A DNA stretch of 64,000 nt, from the NCBI GenBank assembly GCA_040752005.1, contig JBFMFX010000017.1, forward strand, positions 1 through 64,000. The letters run 5' to 3'. Under the pieces are notes generated by a model that searched no databases, had not been told where the DNA came from, and saw only the letters and a program-made list of their open reading frames with translations. A program made the translations under genes and the position numbers. Positions 1-7,898 of the stretch are shown piece by piece. How positions within the stretch are numbered: the stretch's first letter is position 1; each line of letters opens with the position of its first letter. The stretch is from RBG-16-66-20 sp040752005. GTDB taxonomy: Bacteria > Pseudomonadota > Gammaproteobacteria > Burkholderiales > SG8-39.

Positions 1-23
1 TAACCTTCTGCTCCTTCGTCATC

Positions 24-638
24 GTGTCGGCTCTCTCTCTGTCTGCCCTCGGAACAGCTCCGCCCCGAGGGCGCTCACAATTTACCGAAACCGACACCGA
101 ATGTCAGATTAAGTGTTACCTACTACAAAGGAAGCTCAGGGCGCTCACCCTCGTCGAGGACTTCACCCGCGAGTGTCTGGCGATCGAGGTGGATACCTTG
201 CTTCCCGGCAGCCGCGTGCCCGCTGTGCTTGAGCGGCTGCGTGATCTGCGCGGCCTGCCCAGATCGATCACGGTAGATCACGGACGTGAGTTTGAGGGCC
301 GGATCCTTGACGTCTGGGCGTACGGGAACAATGTCGATCTCGCCTTCATCCGGCCTGGCAAACCTGTCGACAACTGCTTCATCGAGAGCTTCAACGGGCG
401 CTTTCGCGACGAATGCCTGAACGAGCACTGGTTCATCACGATGGCGCACGCGCGCTCAGTGATCGAAGCGTGGCGCATCGAATACAACACCGAACGCACG
501 CACAGCTCGCTCGGAGATCTAACTCCGGAAGAGTTCCGGGACGCTCACGCTTCCGAGGTGAAGCGTCTCGGAAGCGTGAGCGTTAAAACCAAAAACCCCG
601 TATCTTTAACCCCGGACTCCACTTCGATTCCGTACTAA
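24..638 (+). pseudogene. IS3-family transposase OrfB, 5'-truncated
   Basis: C-terminal catalytic part of an IS3-family OrfB (rve integrase core). The three acidic positions are visible: the Asp of VEDFTREC, the Asp of TVDHGREF and the Glu of FIESFNGRF. Recognisable homology starts only near base 130; the first ~35 codons of the open frame do not resemble OrfB and probably come from unrelated DNA joined at that point. OrfA and the N-terminal half of OrfB, with the left end of the element, are missing, so it cannot encode an active transposase. Its 3' end lies just before the ATPase fragment on the opposite strand. Confidence 0.85.
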
Positions 639-649
639 ATCGGGGGGCA
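130..649 (+). mobile_element. Remnant of an IS3-family insertion sequence (right end)
   Basis: The right boundary is placed at about 649, where the sequence reads ATCGGGGGGCA: IS3-family elements start with TG and end with CA, and homology to a different gene (the ATPase on the - strand) resumes immediately after. The left boundary near 130 is where transposase homology stops. With the left terminus missing, no target duplication can be checked. The exact terminal base is an inference from family habit. Confidence 0.6.
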
Positions 650-1237
650 CGTCAGCGGAATAGCGATCAACACTACGCCTAGCCCATCAAAGATCAACGG
701 CTTGAGTGCTCGAACAATATTCCCTTGAATCTCACGAGGAAGGTAGTGGAAATCATCGATTACGACCGGAATCTGCGACTCGGCCAGCCCTTTCAGAGCA
801 GCTACGCGGGAGGAAACTGTTCGGCCTCTAGATTCAGCGGTTCCGCGCTTGGCTTGTCTCGATGCGGATAACTCACCTTGCCCCTTTGCTACTAGAAAGT
901 TGGCATCGGCCGATCCTTTACCGCCTATCGTGCTAGAAGTTTCAGAGAGCTTCTGCTCGTGAGTTGTTTGGAACAGATTGAGCTTGTCGACGATGACGTC
1001 CCAGAAATCTCCTTCACTTGAGACGGCACCGCCATCGATCCAGATGGTTTCTTCAGGCGGAAGCACCTTACGGCACAAAACAGTCTTCCCTGACTTGGTG
1101 TGCCCAGTGACCGTCACCAACTTGCACAGATTCTCTTTGCATTCCTCAAGGCGACCCTCGAGCTTTAGAGTGGCTCGGGGGTTATATGTATGTCGCGGAA
1201 AGCCTCCGGGAACGAAGACGTCCTGGTATCTCAGCAT
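635..1237 (-). pseudogene. P-loop ATPase, cut short by the IS3 remnant
   Basis: N-terminal ~195 residues of a P-loop NTPase. The Walker A motif reads GHTKSGKT and a Walker B-like segment reads VVIDDFHYLP. I place the start at the ATG at 1235-1237; a TTG four codons upstream is also open. The reading frame runs into the end of the IS3 remnant near 649 and stops inside it after a few foreign residues, so everything after the Walker B region is lost. Base composition is much less GC-rich than the chromosome. The gene begins 22 bases after the attC-like site at 1259-1325 on the same (-) strand, the position expected for a gene cassette. The specific family is not recognised. Confidence 0.65.
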
Positions 1238-1258
1238 TGTGGTCGCCAATGAATTGCC

Positions 1259-1325
1259 GGCTAACGTCCCGCACCACCCGCGCGCGCCGCCTTTGCGCGC
1301 GTCGGTGTGCGTGCGGTTGTTAGAC
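1259..1325 (-). repeat. attC-like integron recombination site
   Basis: On the + strand it begins GGCTAAC (1259-1265) and ends GTTAGAC (1319-1325). The GTTRRRY consensus is met exactly by the latter; the former differs from RYYYAAC at one base. Between them CCGCAC (1269-1274) pairs with GTGCGG (1311-1316) and the arms continue as an imperfect GC-rich hairpin, the usual attC architecture. Cassette context suggests the - orientation: it closes the toxin-antitoxin cassette and precedes the ATPase cassette. The antitoxin frame stops inside it, as cassette genes often do. Confidence 0.65.
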
Positions 1326-1608
1326 GTGACCTCTTCTCCCGCAGTCGCCCCGACACATACTTGTGCAGGACGCTCGCAATCAGCGTTTGATAGGGAACAC
1401 CTTCCTCGTAAGCCCGAGCCTGGATATCCATCAGGTCCGCGGCGGACAGACGGATGTTCACGCGGCGGTTCTTCATGAAGGTCGCGCGTGCGGCTTCGCG
1501 AAACGCGCGTAGCTGCGCTTTCGTGAGGTACGCAGAAACCAGCTTGCCCTTCTCATAGGCGCCCAAAATGCCGCGTTCGTAACGATCAAGTCTTTTCATC
1601 TGACTCAT
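1261..1608 (-). CDS. Ribbon-helix-helix antitoxin (BrnA-like)
   Basis: 115-residue protein. Residues about 45-90 (MKNRRVNIRLSAADL onward) match the CopG/RHH-type antitoxins that follow BrnT-like toxins; such antitoxins bind DNA as dimers, autorepress, and neutralise the toxin. The gene follows the toxin with a 23-base overlap (toxin first, antitoxin second, as in brnTA). The last 20 residues, rich in Ala, Arg and Gly, are encoded entirely by the attC-like site, so they probably are not part of the ancestral protein. Start is ATG at 1606-1608. Confidence 0.75.
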   Translation of the reverse strand: MSQMKRLDRYERGILGAYEKGKLVSAYLTKAQLRAFREAARATFMKNRRVNIRLSAADLMDIQARAYEEGVPYQTLIASVLHKYVSGRLREKRSRLTTARTPTRAKAARAGGAGR

Positions 1609-1879
1609 CCATGCCCAAGTAGTCGCGCGTGGCTTTGCGGCTGGGGATGATGGTCTTTAGGAAGTAGTACTCGTCTTCTTCGACCGACGGCACCAAGTAG
1701 ACGTACTCCCGATAGCTAACCACCAGCACCACCTGTCCTGGATACCGCTTCCGATTCGGATGGACTAGAACGTCCTTCAGTCCACCTTCCTCTATCGCCA
1801 GAACGATCTCCTCGTAGGAGATGCCGCGTGCAACCTTCAGGCGCTCGTTCTTGTCCGGGTCCCACCGGAAAGGCTTCAC
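1586..1879 (-). CDS. BrnT-like toxin of a toxin-antitoxin pair
   Basis: 97-residue protein starting with a GTG codon. It opens with FRWDPDKNERLK and GISYEEIV and ends with FLKTIIPSRKATRDYL, a pattern shared by small toxins of the BrnT type (a RelE-like ribonuclease fold in characterised members). The partner antitoxin overlaps its 3' end. It lies between two attC-like sites, about the size of a single cassette (~680 bp from junction to junction). Ribonuclease activity is inferred from the family. GC content is well below that of the chromosome from 5427 on. Confidence 0.75.
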   Translation of the reverse strand: MKPFRWDPDKNERLKVARGISYEEIVLAIEEGGLKDVLVHPNRKRYPGQVVLVVSYREYVYLVPSVEEDEYYFLKTIIPSRKATRDYLGMDESDEKT

Positions 1880-1941
1880 TTTGCTAGTCTAGCGCAACGT
1901 GTGCCTTTTGTCATCAGGAGGACGGGCGCAGGAATGGTCAG

Positions 1942-2028
1942 GTCCAACGTTTTGGTGAACGGCAGGCCAGCACGGTGCTGAATGATGGCGCGGCGCTGGC
2001 GGCCCGTCCGTTCGACCTGGAGTTAGAC
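1942..2028 (-). repeat. attC-like integron recombination site
   Basis: The + strand starts with GTCCAAC (1942-1948, fits RYYYAAC) and ends with GTTAGAC (2022-2028, fits GTTRRRY). Inside, GAACGG (1957-1962) pairs with CCGTTC (2008-2013) and CCAGC (1967-1971) pairs with GCTGG (1995-1999), with unpaired bases between the stem blocks, giving the bulged hairpin typical of attC. It lies between the integrase pseudogene and the toxin gene. The consensus is symmetrical, so the orientation is assigned from cassette context. Confidence 0.65.
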
Positions 2029-2117
2029 GTCATAATGACTCCACTGAGCGGAATGGGTGGCCGATTGCAAACGCTTCATATGCCCAGAGCGAGAGCAACG
2101 CTGCAAGTAATACCCAG
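2029..2117. other. Gap between attC-like site and integrase; attI not identified
   Basis: In a standard integron attI and the integrase promoter would lie here, directly upstream of the integrase start. I see no clear GTTRRRY core or convincing promoter, and no open frame. Either attI has decayed or part of this region was deleted. Confidence 0.4.
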
Positions 2118-2600
2118 ATGCCGATTACAAACAGTTCTGAAGGGACTGCTCCGGACGGGCCGAGGCGGCCGCGGCTGCCGGAGCAGGTGCACGAGGCGAT
2201 TCGGCGGAATTACTACGGCCGCCGGACCGAGGAAGCTACGTGCACTGGATCAGGCGGTTCATCTACTTCACGGGCAAGCGCCGTCCCGCGGCGCTGGGCA
2301 AAGCGCAAGTCACCGCGTTCCTGAACCACCTCGCCGCCGTACGCCACGTGACGGCGCGACACAGAACCAGGCGCTATCCGCGCTGCTTTTTCTCTACAAG
2401 GAGGTGCTGGGCGAGGAGCTGGGCTGGCTCGACGGCCTGAGGCGGCCGACGCGGCCGCCACGGCTGCGACCGTGCTCACGGTCCGCGAGGTGTAGCGGCT
2501 GATCGCGCGGCTCGTCGGCACCCGCTGGCTTCTGGCGAGCCTGCTCTACGGTTCCGGACTGCGGGTGATCGAATGCCTGCGGCTCAGGGTCAAGGACGTG

Positions 2601-2608
2601 GATCTGTC
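2601..2608 (+). repeat. 8-bp target-site duplication, left copy
   Basis: GATCTGTC directly before the left end of the IS66 element, identical to 5062-5069. Eight bases is the normal duplication length for IS66-family insertion. Removing the element and one copy rejoins the integrase codons VDLS with YRQILV in frame. Confidence 0.95.
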
Positions 2609-2689
2609 GTAACCGTCCGGTAATCCCCATCCTATCCTGAGCGGGGCTGCTGTGTCAGCGTTCATCGCTTTCGCGAAGGGAGGCGAACG

Positions 2690-2986
2690 ATGACGAAGCA
2701 GGCGTACTGGAAGAAGTTCATTGGCCAATGGGAGCGCTCGGGGCGTTCGCAGCGGGAGTTCTGCGCAAAGCGTGGCCTGGCGCTCTCGACGTTTCAGTGG
2801 TGGCGCACGAAGCTGCTGCGCGCTGAGGCGCGGCCGAAAGCAATGCCGTTTGTGCCGCTGACGCTGAGCGCGACGCCGGCGGCTGCGGCGGCAATCGAGG
2901 TGGAGCTGCGTTCGAAGACGCGGCTGCGGCTCGAAGGAGAGGCGGCGCTGCGAGCGCTCGAGAGTGTCGTCGCCCGGATTCGATGA
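2690..2986 (+). CDS. tnpA: IS66 accessory protein TnpA
   Basis: 98 residues. The N-terminal half (YWKKFIGQWERSGRSQREFC, then STFQWWRTKL) is the helix-turn-helix-like region typical of IS66 TnpA. A good ribosome-binding site, GGGAGGCGA, lies before the ATG. Its stop overlaps the tnpB start (ATGA). The role of TnpA in IS66 transposition is not well defined, but it is required in studied elements. The gene appears intact. Confidence 0.9.
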   Translation: MTKQAYWKKFIGQWERSGRSQREFCAKRGLALSTFQWWRTKLLRAEARPKAMPFVPLTLSATPAAAAAIEVELRSKTRLRLEGEAALRALESVVARIR

Positions 2987-3330
2987 TCCTCGCCGGTACG
3001 GCACGGGTGTACGTGTGTGCCGAGCCTGTCGACATGCGAAAGTCGATCGACGGGCTTTCCCAGCTCGTGGCGCCGCTTCTGAAAGGCGATCCTTTCTCGG
3101 GGAGCCTGTTTGTGTTTCTTTCGCGCCGGCGCGAGAAGGTGAAGATCCTGTGGTGGGACCGGCACGGCTTTTGGCTCGGCTACAAGCGCCTTGAGCGCGG
3201 GCGCTTTCCGCGGCCCGAGCGGCTCGCTTCGCGTGCGCTCAGCGTCTCGGAGCTCACGCTGTGGTTGGAGGGCGTCGATCTTCTTCGCACGCGAAGGCTC
3301 GCGCACGTGCAAGCGTTGCGCGTCGGCTGA
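2983..3330 (+). CDS. tnpB: IS66 accessory protein TnpB
   Basis: 115 residues, matching the full length of the IS66 Orf2 family. Recognisable segments are VDMRKSIDGLSQLV, FVFLSRRREKVKILWWDRHG and FWLGYKRLERGRF. The ATG overlaps the tnpA stop codon, indicating translational coupling. The gene looks intact. About 140 bases without a gene follow before tnpC; I see no feature in them. Confidence 0.92.
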   Translation: MILAGTARVYVCAEPVDMRKSIDGLSQLVAPLLKGDPFSGSLFVFLSRRREKVKILWWDRHGFWLGYKRLERGRFPRPERLASRALSVSELTLWLEGVDLLRTRRLAHVQALRVG

Positions 3331-3472
3331 GCGCGCCTCGCGATTCGCTGTTTGTTGTCGATCCGCCACGCGCGCTCGTGGCCGCGTTGCAATTTTGCTC
3401 ACCAGAGATGACAGGGAGGAGGTCATCGCGTAAGCTGGTTGCGCGTTGAGAACAGAATAAGAGAACAACACC

Positions 3473-4998
3473 ATGCCTTCGGCTGGCGCGATCGACCTGC
3501 AAGCGCTTCCCGACGATGTTGGCGCGCTCAAGCAGTTGGTCATCGATCTCGCCGCGCAGCTGGAGTCTCTGAAGCAGCAGTTTCTTGCGCTGCGCCGCGC
3601 GCATTTCGGCGCATCGAGCGAGCAGCTCTCGGGGCAGGCGGAGCTCTTCGGTGAGCCGATCTCGCTCGAGTTGCGGCCGGTCCAGACCGAGATCGTCACC
3701 TACGAGCGCCCGCGGCGCGGGCGCCCGGCGCTGCCCAAGGACCTGCCGCGCGTTCGCCTCGAGTACGACCTCACAGCCGAGGAAAGAGCCGCGTTTGCCT
3801 CGCTCGAGCGCATCGGCGAAGAAACCAGCGAGACGCTGGACTACATCCCCGCGAAGCTCCAGGTGATCGAGCACGTGCGCGCGAAGTACGCCGCCACGTG
3901 CAAGGGCGAAGACAAGCGCACCACCGTGGTGACGGCGCAGATGCCGCCGGCGCCGCTGCCGAAATCGAACGCGAGCCCGAACCTCCTTTCTCACGTCCTC
4001 GTCTCGAAGTACGCCGATCACCTGCCCTTGAACCGCATCGAGGGCATCTTCCGCCGCCAGGGCGTGGAGCTTTCGCGCTCGACGCTCTGCGACTGGGTAC
4101 TCGGCTCGACCGAGCTTCTTTCGGTGCTCTACGAGGCGCTGAAAACGCATGTGCTCGCCGCGCCCAAGATTCACGCCGACGATACCTTGATCCCCTTGCA
4201 GGATCGGGAGCGCGAGCGCACCGTGCAGGCGCGGCTGTGGGCCTACTTCGGGGCTGGCGCGCGGCTTGACGAGCACGGGCAATGGATCAAGCACCCGGCC
4301 GCGGCGTACTACGAATTCAGCGACGACCGGCGCGGCGAGCATGTGTGCCGGGTGCTGCAGGGCTACCGCGGTTACCTGCAAGCCGATGCCTACGCCGGGT
4401 TCAATGCGCTCTATGCCGGCGGCAAGATCATCGAAGTGGGCTGCTGGGCGCACGCCAGGCGCAAATTCTTCGAGATTGCGCAGGCGGCCCGAAGGACACG
4501 CGCACCACCGCTCACGAAGCCCTCGACTGGATCGGCCGGCTCTACGCCATAGAGTCCGAAATCCGCGAAGAGCCTCCCGACAAGAAACGCCAGGTCCGAG
4601 AAGAGAAAGCGCTTGCCGTTCTCGCTGAGTTTCGCGCCTGGCTCGAGGCGGCGCTACGCGCGGTGCTGCCGCGAAGCCCCACCGCAGGCGCCATCGGCTA
4701 CACGCTGTCGAACTGGAGTGCGCTCACGCGCTACGTCGAATCCGGCATCCTCGACATCGACAACAACGCCTGCGAGCGCGCGATCCGCCCCATCGCCCTC
4801 GGGCGCAAGAACTGGCTCTTCGCTGGCTCCGATCGCGGCGGGCGCGCCGCGGCGATCGCCTTCTCGCTCATCCAGACCTGCAAGCTCCACGCGGTGGAGC
4901 CCTTCGCCTACCTGGCCGACGTGCTGCGCCGGCTTCCCAGCCACCCGATCAACCGAGTCGCCGAGCTCCTGCCCTTCCGCTGGCAGCCTGCCGCTTAA
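3473..4998 (+). pseudogene. tnpC: IS66 transposase TnpC, single frameshift
   Basis: The DDE transposase of the element. The first frame runs from ATG 3473 with an N-terminal coiled segment (QLESLKQQFLALRRAHFG), a middle zinc/DNA-binding region and the catalytic part (IHADDTLIP, then LQADAYAGFNALYAG and CWAHARRKFFEIA). One base appears to be missing at about 4485; the remaining domain continues in the next frame from TTAHEALDWIGRLYAIE through NACERAIRPIALGRKNW to FRWQPAA at 4998. Read across the shift the protein is full length for the family (~508 residues). No slippery heptamer was noticed, so I treat it as an inactivating mutation. Confidence 0.85.
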
Positions 4999-5061
4999 GC
5001 ACCGCCTCCCCGTATCATCAGCTGGTCGCGCCCGCAATTACGGGGATGTCCGGACGGTTAC

Positions 5062-5069
5062 GATCTGTC
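5062..5069 (+). repeat. 8-bp target-site duplication, right copy
   Basis: GATCTGTC immediately after the right end of the IS66 element, identical to 2601-2608; integrase-derived sequence resumes directly behind it. Confidence 0.95.
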
Positions 5070-5426
5070 GTACCGGCAGATCCTCGTGCGGAACTGCCAC
5101 ACGCTGCGACACTCGTTCGCGACGCATCTCCTGGAGGCGGGATACGACATCCGCACGGTTCAGGCGCTCCTGGGGCACTCGGACGTAGCGACCACCATGA
5201 TCTACACCCACGTGCTGAACAAGGGCGGCAGAGGAGTGAGAAGCCCGCTCGATTCGACCGGCGGGAGACGGCCGCCTGCGCGCGAATCCGCGGCGCAGTA
5301 CCCGGCGGTGCTGGACGGGATGCGGTAAGCCCGCTATTCACCCGGACTGCTGCGATCCGGCAATCGCCGCGTTGAGAAAACGCCCCGCCTCGCCGGCGAC
5401 GAGCGCGGCGATCGCCCCCGCCGCGA

Positions 5427-5957
5427 TCAGCGCGGCGGCATGACCCACAGACGGACCCAGTGATCCGTGCCGCCGGACCAGACCCGCGCGCTCGCCGTCG
5501 GCTTCCAGTCGCCGATGCCGTACTGGTGCGACACGACGCGCGCCCCCGGCCGCAGCTCGGCGCGCAGTTTCGGCTGCAGCCTCGCGTTCAGCTCGGGCAG
5601 CAGATAGAAGGCGACGACGGTCGCCTCCGCGAGGTCGGTGCGGAACAGATCCTGCACGGCGAAGCGCACCCGCGGCTCGACGCCGGCGCGGCGCGCCGCG
5701 GCGCGCGCCTGCTCGATGCGTCGCGGGTCGAGATCCACCCCGACGCCGCGCGCACCGAACTCGGCTGCCGCCGTGATCGCGATCCGGCCGTCGCCGCAAC
5801 CCAAGTCGTACACCACATCGGAGGGGCCGACCCGCGCCATCGCCAGCATCTCGCGCACCACCTCGTACGGGGTGGAAACGTACGGGGCGTCGAGGCGCGC
5901 GCCGGGGGTCGAGCAGCCGGCCGTCGCGAGCGCCGCGAGGAACGTGCGCCGCCTCAC
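5427..5957 (-). CDS. Exported class I SAM methyltransferase-like protein
   Basis: 176 residues from a GTG that overlaps the fumC stop (GTGA). The N-terminus reads RRRTFLAALATAGC, a twin-Arg-like, lipoprotein-like export signal; the residue three before Cys is Thr, so lipidation is uncertain. The body has the SAM-binding motif VVYDLGCGDGRIAI and a second acidic strand GVDLDP, then RPGARVVSHQYGIGDWKP. It resembles the protein at 39724-40263, which also has an export signal. Coupling to fumC suggests co-transcription, not shared function. Substrate is unknown; SAM is not expected outside the cytoplasm, so either the signal is not used or the activity has changed. Confidence 0.7.
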   Translation of the reverse strand: MRRRTFLAALATAGCSTPGARLDAPYVSTPYEVVREMLAMARVGPSDVVYDLGCGDGRIAITAAAEFGARGVGVDLDPRRIEQARAAARRAGVEPRVRFAVQDLFRTDLAEATVVAFYLLPELNARLQPKLRAELRPGARVVSHQYGIGDWKPTASARVWSGGTDHWVRLWVMPPR

Positions 5958-7345
5958 CCTTTCGGACCCAGCATGTCCTCGGCGCGCACCCAGCGGTCGA
6001 AGTCGGCGGCGCTGACGTAGCCAAGGGCGAGCGCCGCCTCGCGCAGCGTCGTGCCCTCGCGGTGCGCCTTCTTCGCGATCTCGGCGGCGCGGTCGTAGCC
6101 GATGTGCGGCGCAAGCGCGGTGACCAGCATCAGCGAGCGCTCGACCAGCTCGCGGATGCGCTCGCGGTTCGCGGCGATGCCACGCGCGCAATGCTCCTCG
6201 AAGCTCGCCATCGCGTCGGCGAGCAGCCGGGCGCTGCCGAGGAAGTTGTGGATGATGAGCGGCTTGTACACGTTCAGCTCCAGGTGCCCGGACGCGCCGC
6301 CAATGGCGACCGCGACGTCGTTGCCCATCACCTGCGCGCAGACCATGGTGAGCGCCTCGGCCTGCGTCGGATTCACCTTGCCGGGCATGATCGAGCTGCC
6401 CGGCTCGTTTTCCGGGATCGCGATCTCGGCAAGGCCCGAGCGCGGCCCGGAGGCGAGCAGGCGGATGTCGTTCGCGATCTTCGCGAGCGCGGCGGCGAGC
6501 GTCTTCAGCGCCCCATGGCCGAACACCAGCGCCTCGTGCCCGGCGAGCGCTGCGAACTTGTTCGGCGCCGGCACGAATGCGAGGCCGGTCGCGCGCGCGA
6601 TCGCCTCGGCGACCATCGGCGCGAATCGCGGGTGCGTGTTCAGGCCAGTACCGACCGCAGTGCCCCCGAGCGCCAGCTCCAGCAGCCCGGGCAGCGCCGC
6701 CTGGAGTGCGCGCCGCGCCTGCGCGAGCTGCGCGACGTAGCCCGAGAACTCCTGCCCGAGCGTGAGCGGCGTCGCGTCCTGCAGGTGAGTGCGGCCGATC
6801 TTGACGATGCCGGCGAACTCGGCGCGTTTCGCGTCCAGCGTCGCCGCCAGCCGATCGAGCGCCGGCAGCACCTCGCGCGCGAGCGCCTGCGCCGCGGCGA
6901 TGTGCATCGCCGTCGGAAACACGTCGTTCGACGACTGGCCGAGGTTGACATGGTCGTTCGGATGCACCCGGCGCCCCTCGCCGCGCGGCCCGCCGAGCAG
7001 CTCCGAGGCGCGGTTGGCGAGCACCTCGTTGACGTTCATGTTGGTCTGCGTTCCGGAGCCGGTCTGCCAGACCGCGAGCGGGAACTCCTCGTCATGCCGC
7101 CCAGCGAGCACCTCGTCGGCGGCGCGCGCGATCGCCTCGGCCTTCTCCGGGTCGAGCAGCCCGAGCGCGGCGTTCGCGCGCGCTGCTTCGCGCTTGACCA
7201 GCGCCAGCGCATGGATGACGGCGCGCGGCATGCGCTCCTCGCCGATGCGGAAGAAGCGCCGGCTGCGCTCGGTCTGCGCGCCCCACAGGCGCTCGGCCGG
7301 GACCTCGACCGTACCAAAGGTGTCTCGCTCGATGCGCGTCGCCAT
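5954..7345 (-). CDS. fumC: Class II fumarate hydratase
   Basis: 463 residues, the normal length of class II fumarase, which interconverts fumarate and malate in the TCA cycle without an iron-sulfur cluster. Visible signatures are TGSGTQTNMNVNE near residue 100, the HPNDHVNLGQSSNDV substrate-binding segment, and the family signature GSSIMPGKVNPTQ near residue 320. I start at the ATG at 7343-7345; the open frame continues upstream without homology. The downstream methyltransferase-like gene overlaps its stop. About 130 bases before the gene hold nothing I can identify. Confidence 0.96.
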   Translation of the reverse strand: MATRIERDTFGTVEVPAERLWGAQTERSRRFFRIGEERMPRAVIHALALVKREAARANAALGLLDPEKAEAIARAADEVLAGRHDEEFPLAVWQTGSGTQTNMNVNEVLANRASELLGGPRGEGRRVHPNDHVNLGQSSNDVFPTAMHIAAAQALAREVLPALDRLAATLDAKRAEFAGIVKIGRTHLQDATPLTLGQEFSGYVAQLAQARRALQAALPGLLELALGGTAVGTGLNTHPRFAPMVAEAIARATGLAFVPAPNKFAALAGHEALVFGHGALKTLAAALAKIANDIRLLASGPRSGLAEIAIPENEPGSSIMPGKVNPTQAEALTMVCAQVMGNDVAVAIGGASGHLELNVYKPLIIHNFLGSARLLADAMASFEEHCARGIAANRERIRELVERSLMLVTALAPHIGYDRAAEIAKKAHREGTTLREAALALGYVSAADFDRWVRAEDMLGPKG

Positions 7346-7474
7346 CGCCCGCGGAGTGTAGCGCGCCGCTGCGCTGCGCAGGGCACTGCGCCCGCAGTCG
7401 GCTGGCGCTCGGCCCGCTCGGCGGGCAGTCGGCAGCGGGCGCGCAAATGCGCCCGGCGCCACGCCCCGATTCGG

Positions 7475-7846
7475 TTACGCCTCGGGTTCCCTGCGCGCGG
7501 CGATCTCTGCGTGCACTGCGGCCATGTCGAGCGCCTTGGCCTGGGCGAGCACCTGCTCGAGGGCCTGGGCGGGCAGCGCCCCCGCCTGCTGGAACAGGAT
7601 CACCTTCTCGCGGAACAGCATCAGCGTCGGGATCGAGCGGATGTCGAACGCCGCCGCCAGCTCCTGCTGCTCGTCGGTATTCACCTTGCCGAACACCACG
7701 TCCTTGTGGACCTCGGATGCGCGCTCGAACACCGGCGCGAAGCCTCGGCATGGGGCGCACCAGGGCGCCCAGAAATCCACGATCACGATCGGGTTTTCGG
7801 TGACCGTCTGCTCGAAGTTGTCCCGCGTAAGCTCCAGCGTCGGCAT
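7475..7846 (-). CDS. Thioredoxin-family protein
   Basis: 123 residues; a cytoplasmic dithiol-disulfide oxidoreductase. The active site is WCAPC (Cys-30 and Cys-33), and the cis-Pro loop reads IRSIPTLMLF. The start at 7846 is set by AAAGGA about 7 bases upstream; an in-frame ATG 18 codons further up has no such site and no homology. A C-terminal helix of ~20 residues extends past the core fold. It is transcribed away from gluQ, the two starts being 52 bases apart. Confidence 0.93.
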   Translation of the reverse strand: MPTLELTRDNFEQTVTENPIVIVDFWAPWCAPCRGFAPVFERASEVHKDVVFGKVNTDEQQELAAAFDIRSIPTLMLFREKVILFQQAGALPAQALEQVLAQAKALDMAAVHAEIAARREPEA

Positions 7847-7898
7847 GCGACGTCCTTTCAGGAAGGTGAAAAAAGCGCAGTGTATATTGGTCCGGCTC

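Larger units (their letters stand above)
2609..5061 (+). mobile_element. Complete IS66-family insertion sequence, 2453 bp
   Basis: The terminal inverted repeats begin GTAACCGTCCGGTAATCCCC at 2609 and, read inward from 5061, GTAACCGTCCGGACATCCCC (18 of 20 bases identical). It carries the standard tnpA, tnpB and tnpC genes in one direction and is flanked by the exact duplication GATCTGTC. tnpC has a frameshift, so the copy is probably immobile unless another IS66 element supplies transposase. Intact ends and duplication show that it inserted into the integrase gene by transposition. Confidence 0.95.
2118..5328 (+). pseudogene. intI: Integron integrase (tyrosine recombinase), frameshifted and split by IS66
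   Basis: Start ATG at 2118. Fragments in different frames read EQVHEAIRRNYYGRRTEEA, then HWIRRFIYFTGKRRP, then TQNQALSALLFLYKEVLG, then LLASLLYGSGLRVIECL, all recognisable parts of IntI-type recombinases. At least three frameshifts and one in-frame stop (EV-stop-RL near 2491) are present. At 2608 the frame is broken by the IS66 element; after the 8-bp duplication it resumes with the catalytic C-terminus HTLRHSFATHLLEAGYDIR, LLGHSDV and TTMIYTHVLN. Joining the two parts still leaves roughly the stretch between the first catalytic Arg region and the HxxR box missing, so an internal deletion also occurred. Confidence 0.85.

Noticed and set aside
1942..2028. attC oriented on the + strand, closing a + strand cassette
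   Set aside because: No + strand gene lies to its left; the - strand genes and divergent integrase fit the opposite reading better.
5338..5450. Short hydrophobic frame after the integrase remnant on the - strand
   Set aside because: Overlaps the methyltransferase-like gene in another frame, no start signal; hydrophobicity comes from GCG/GCC repeats.
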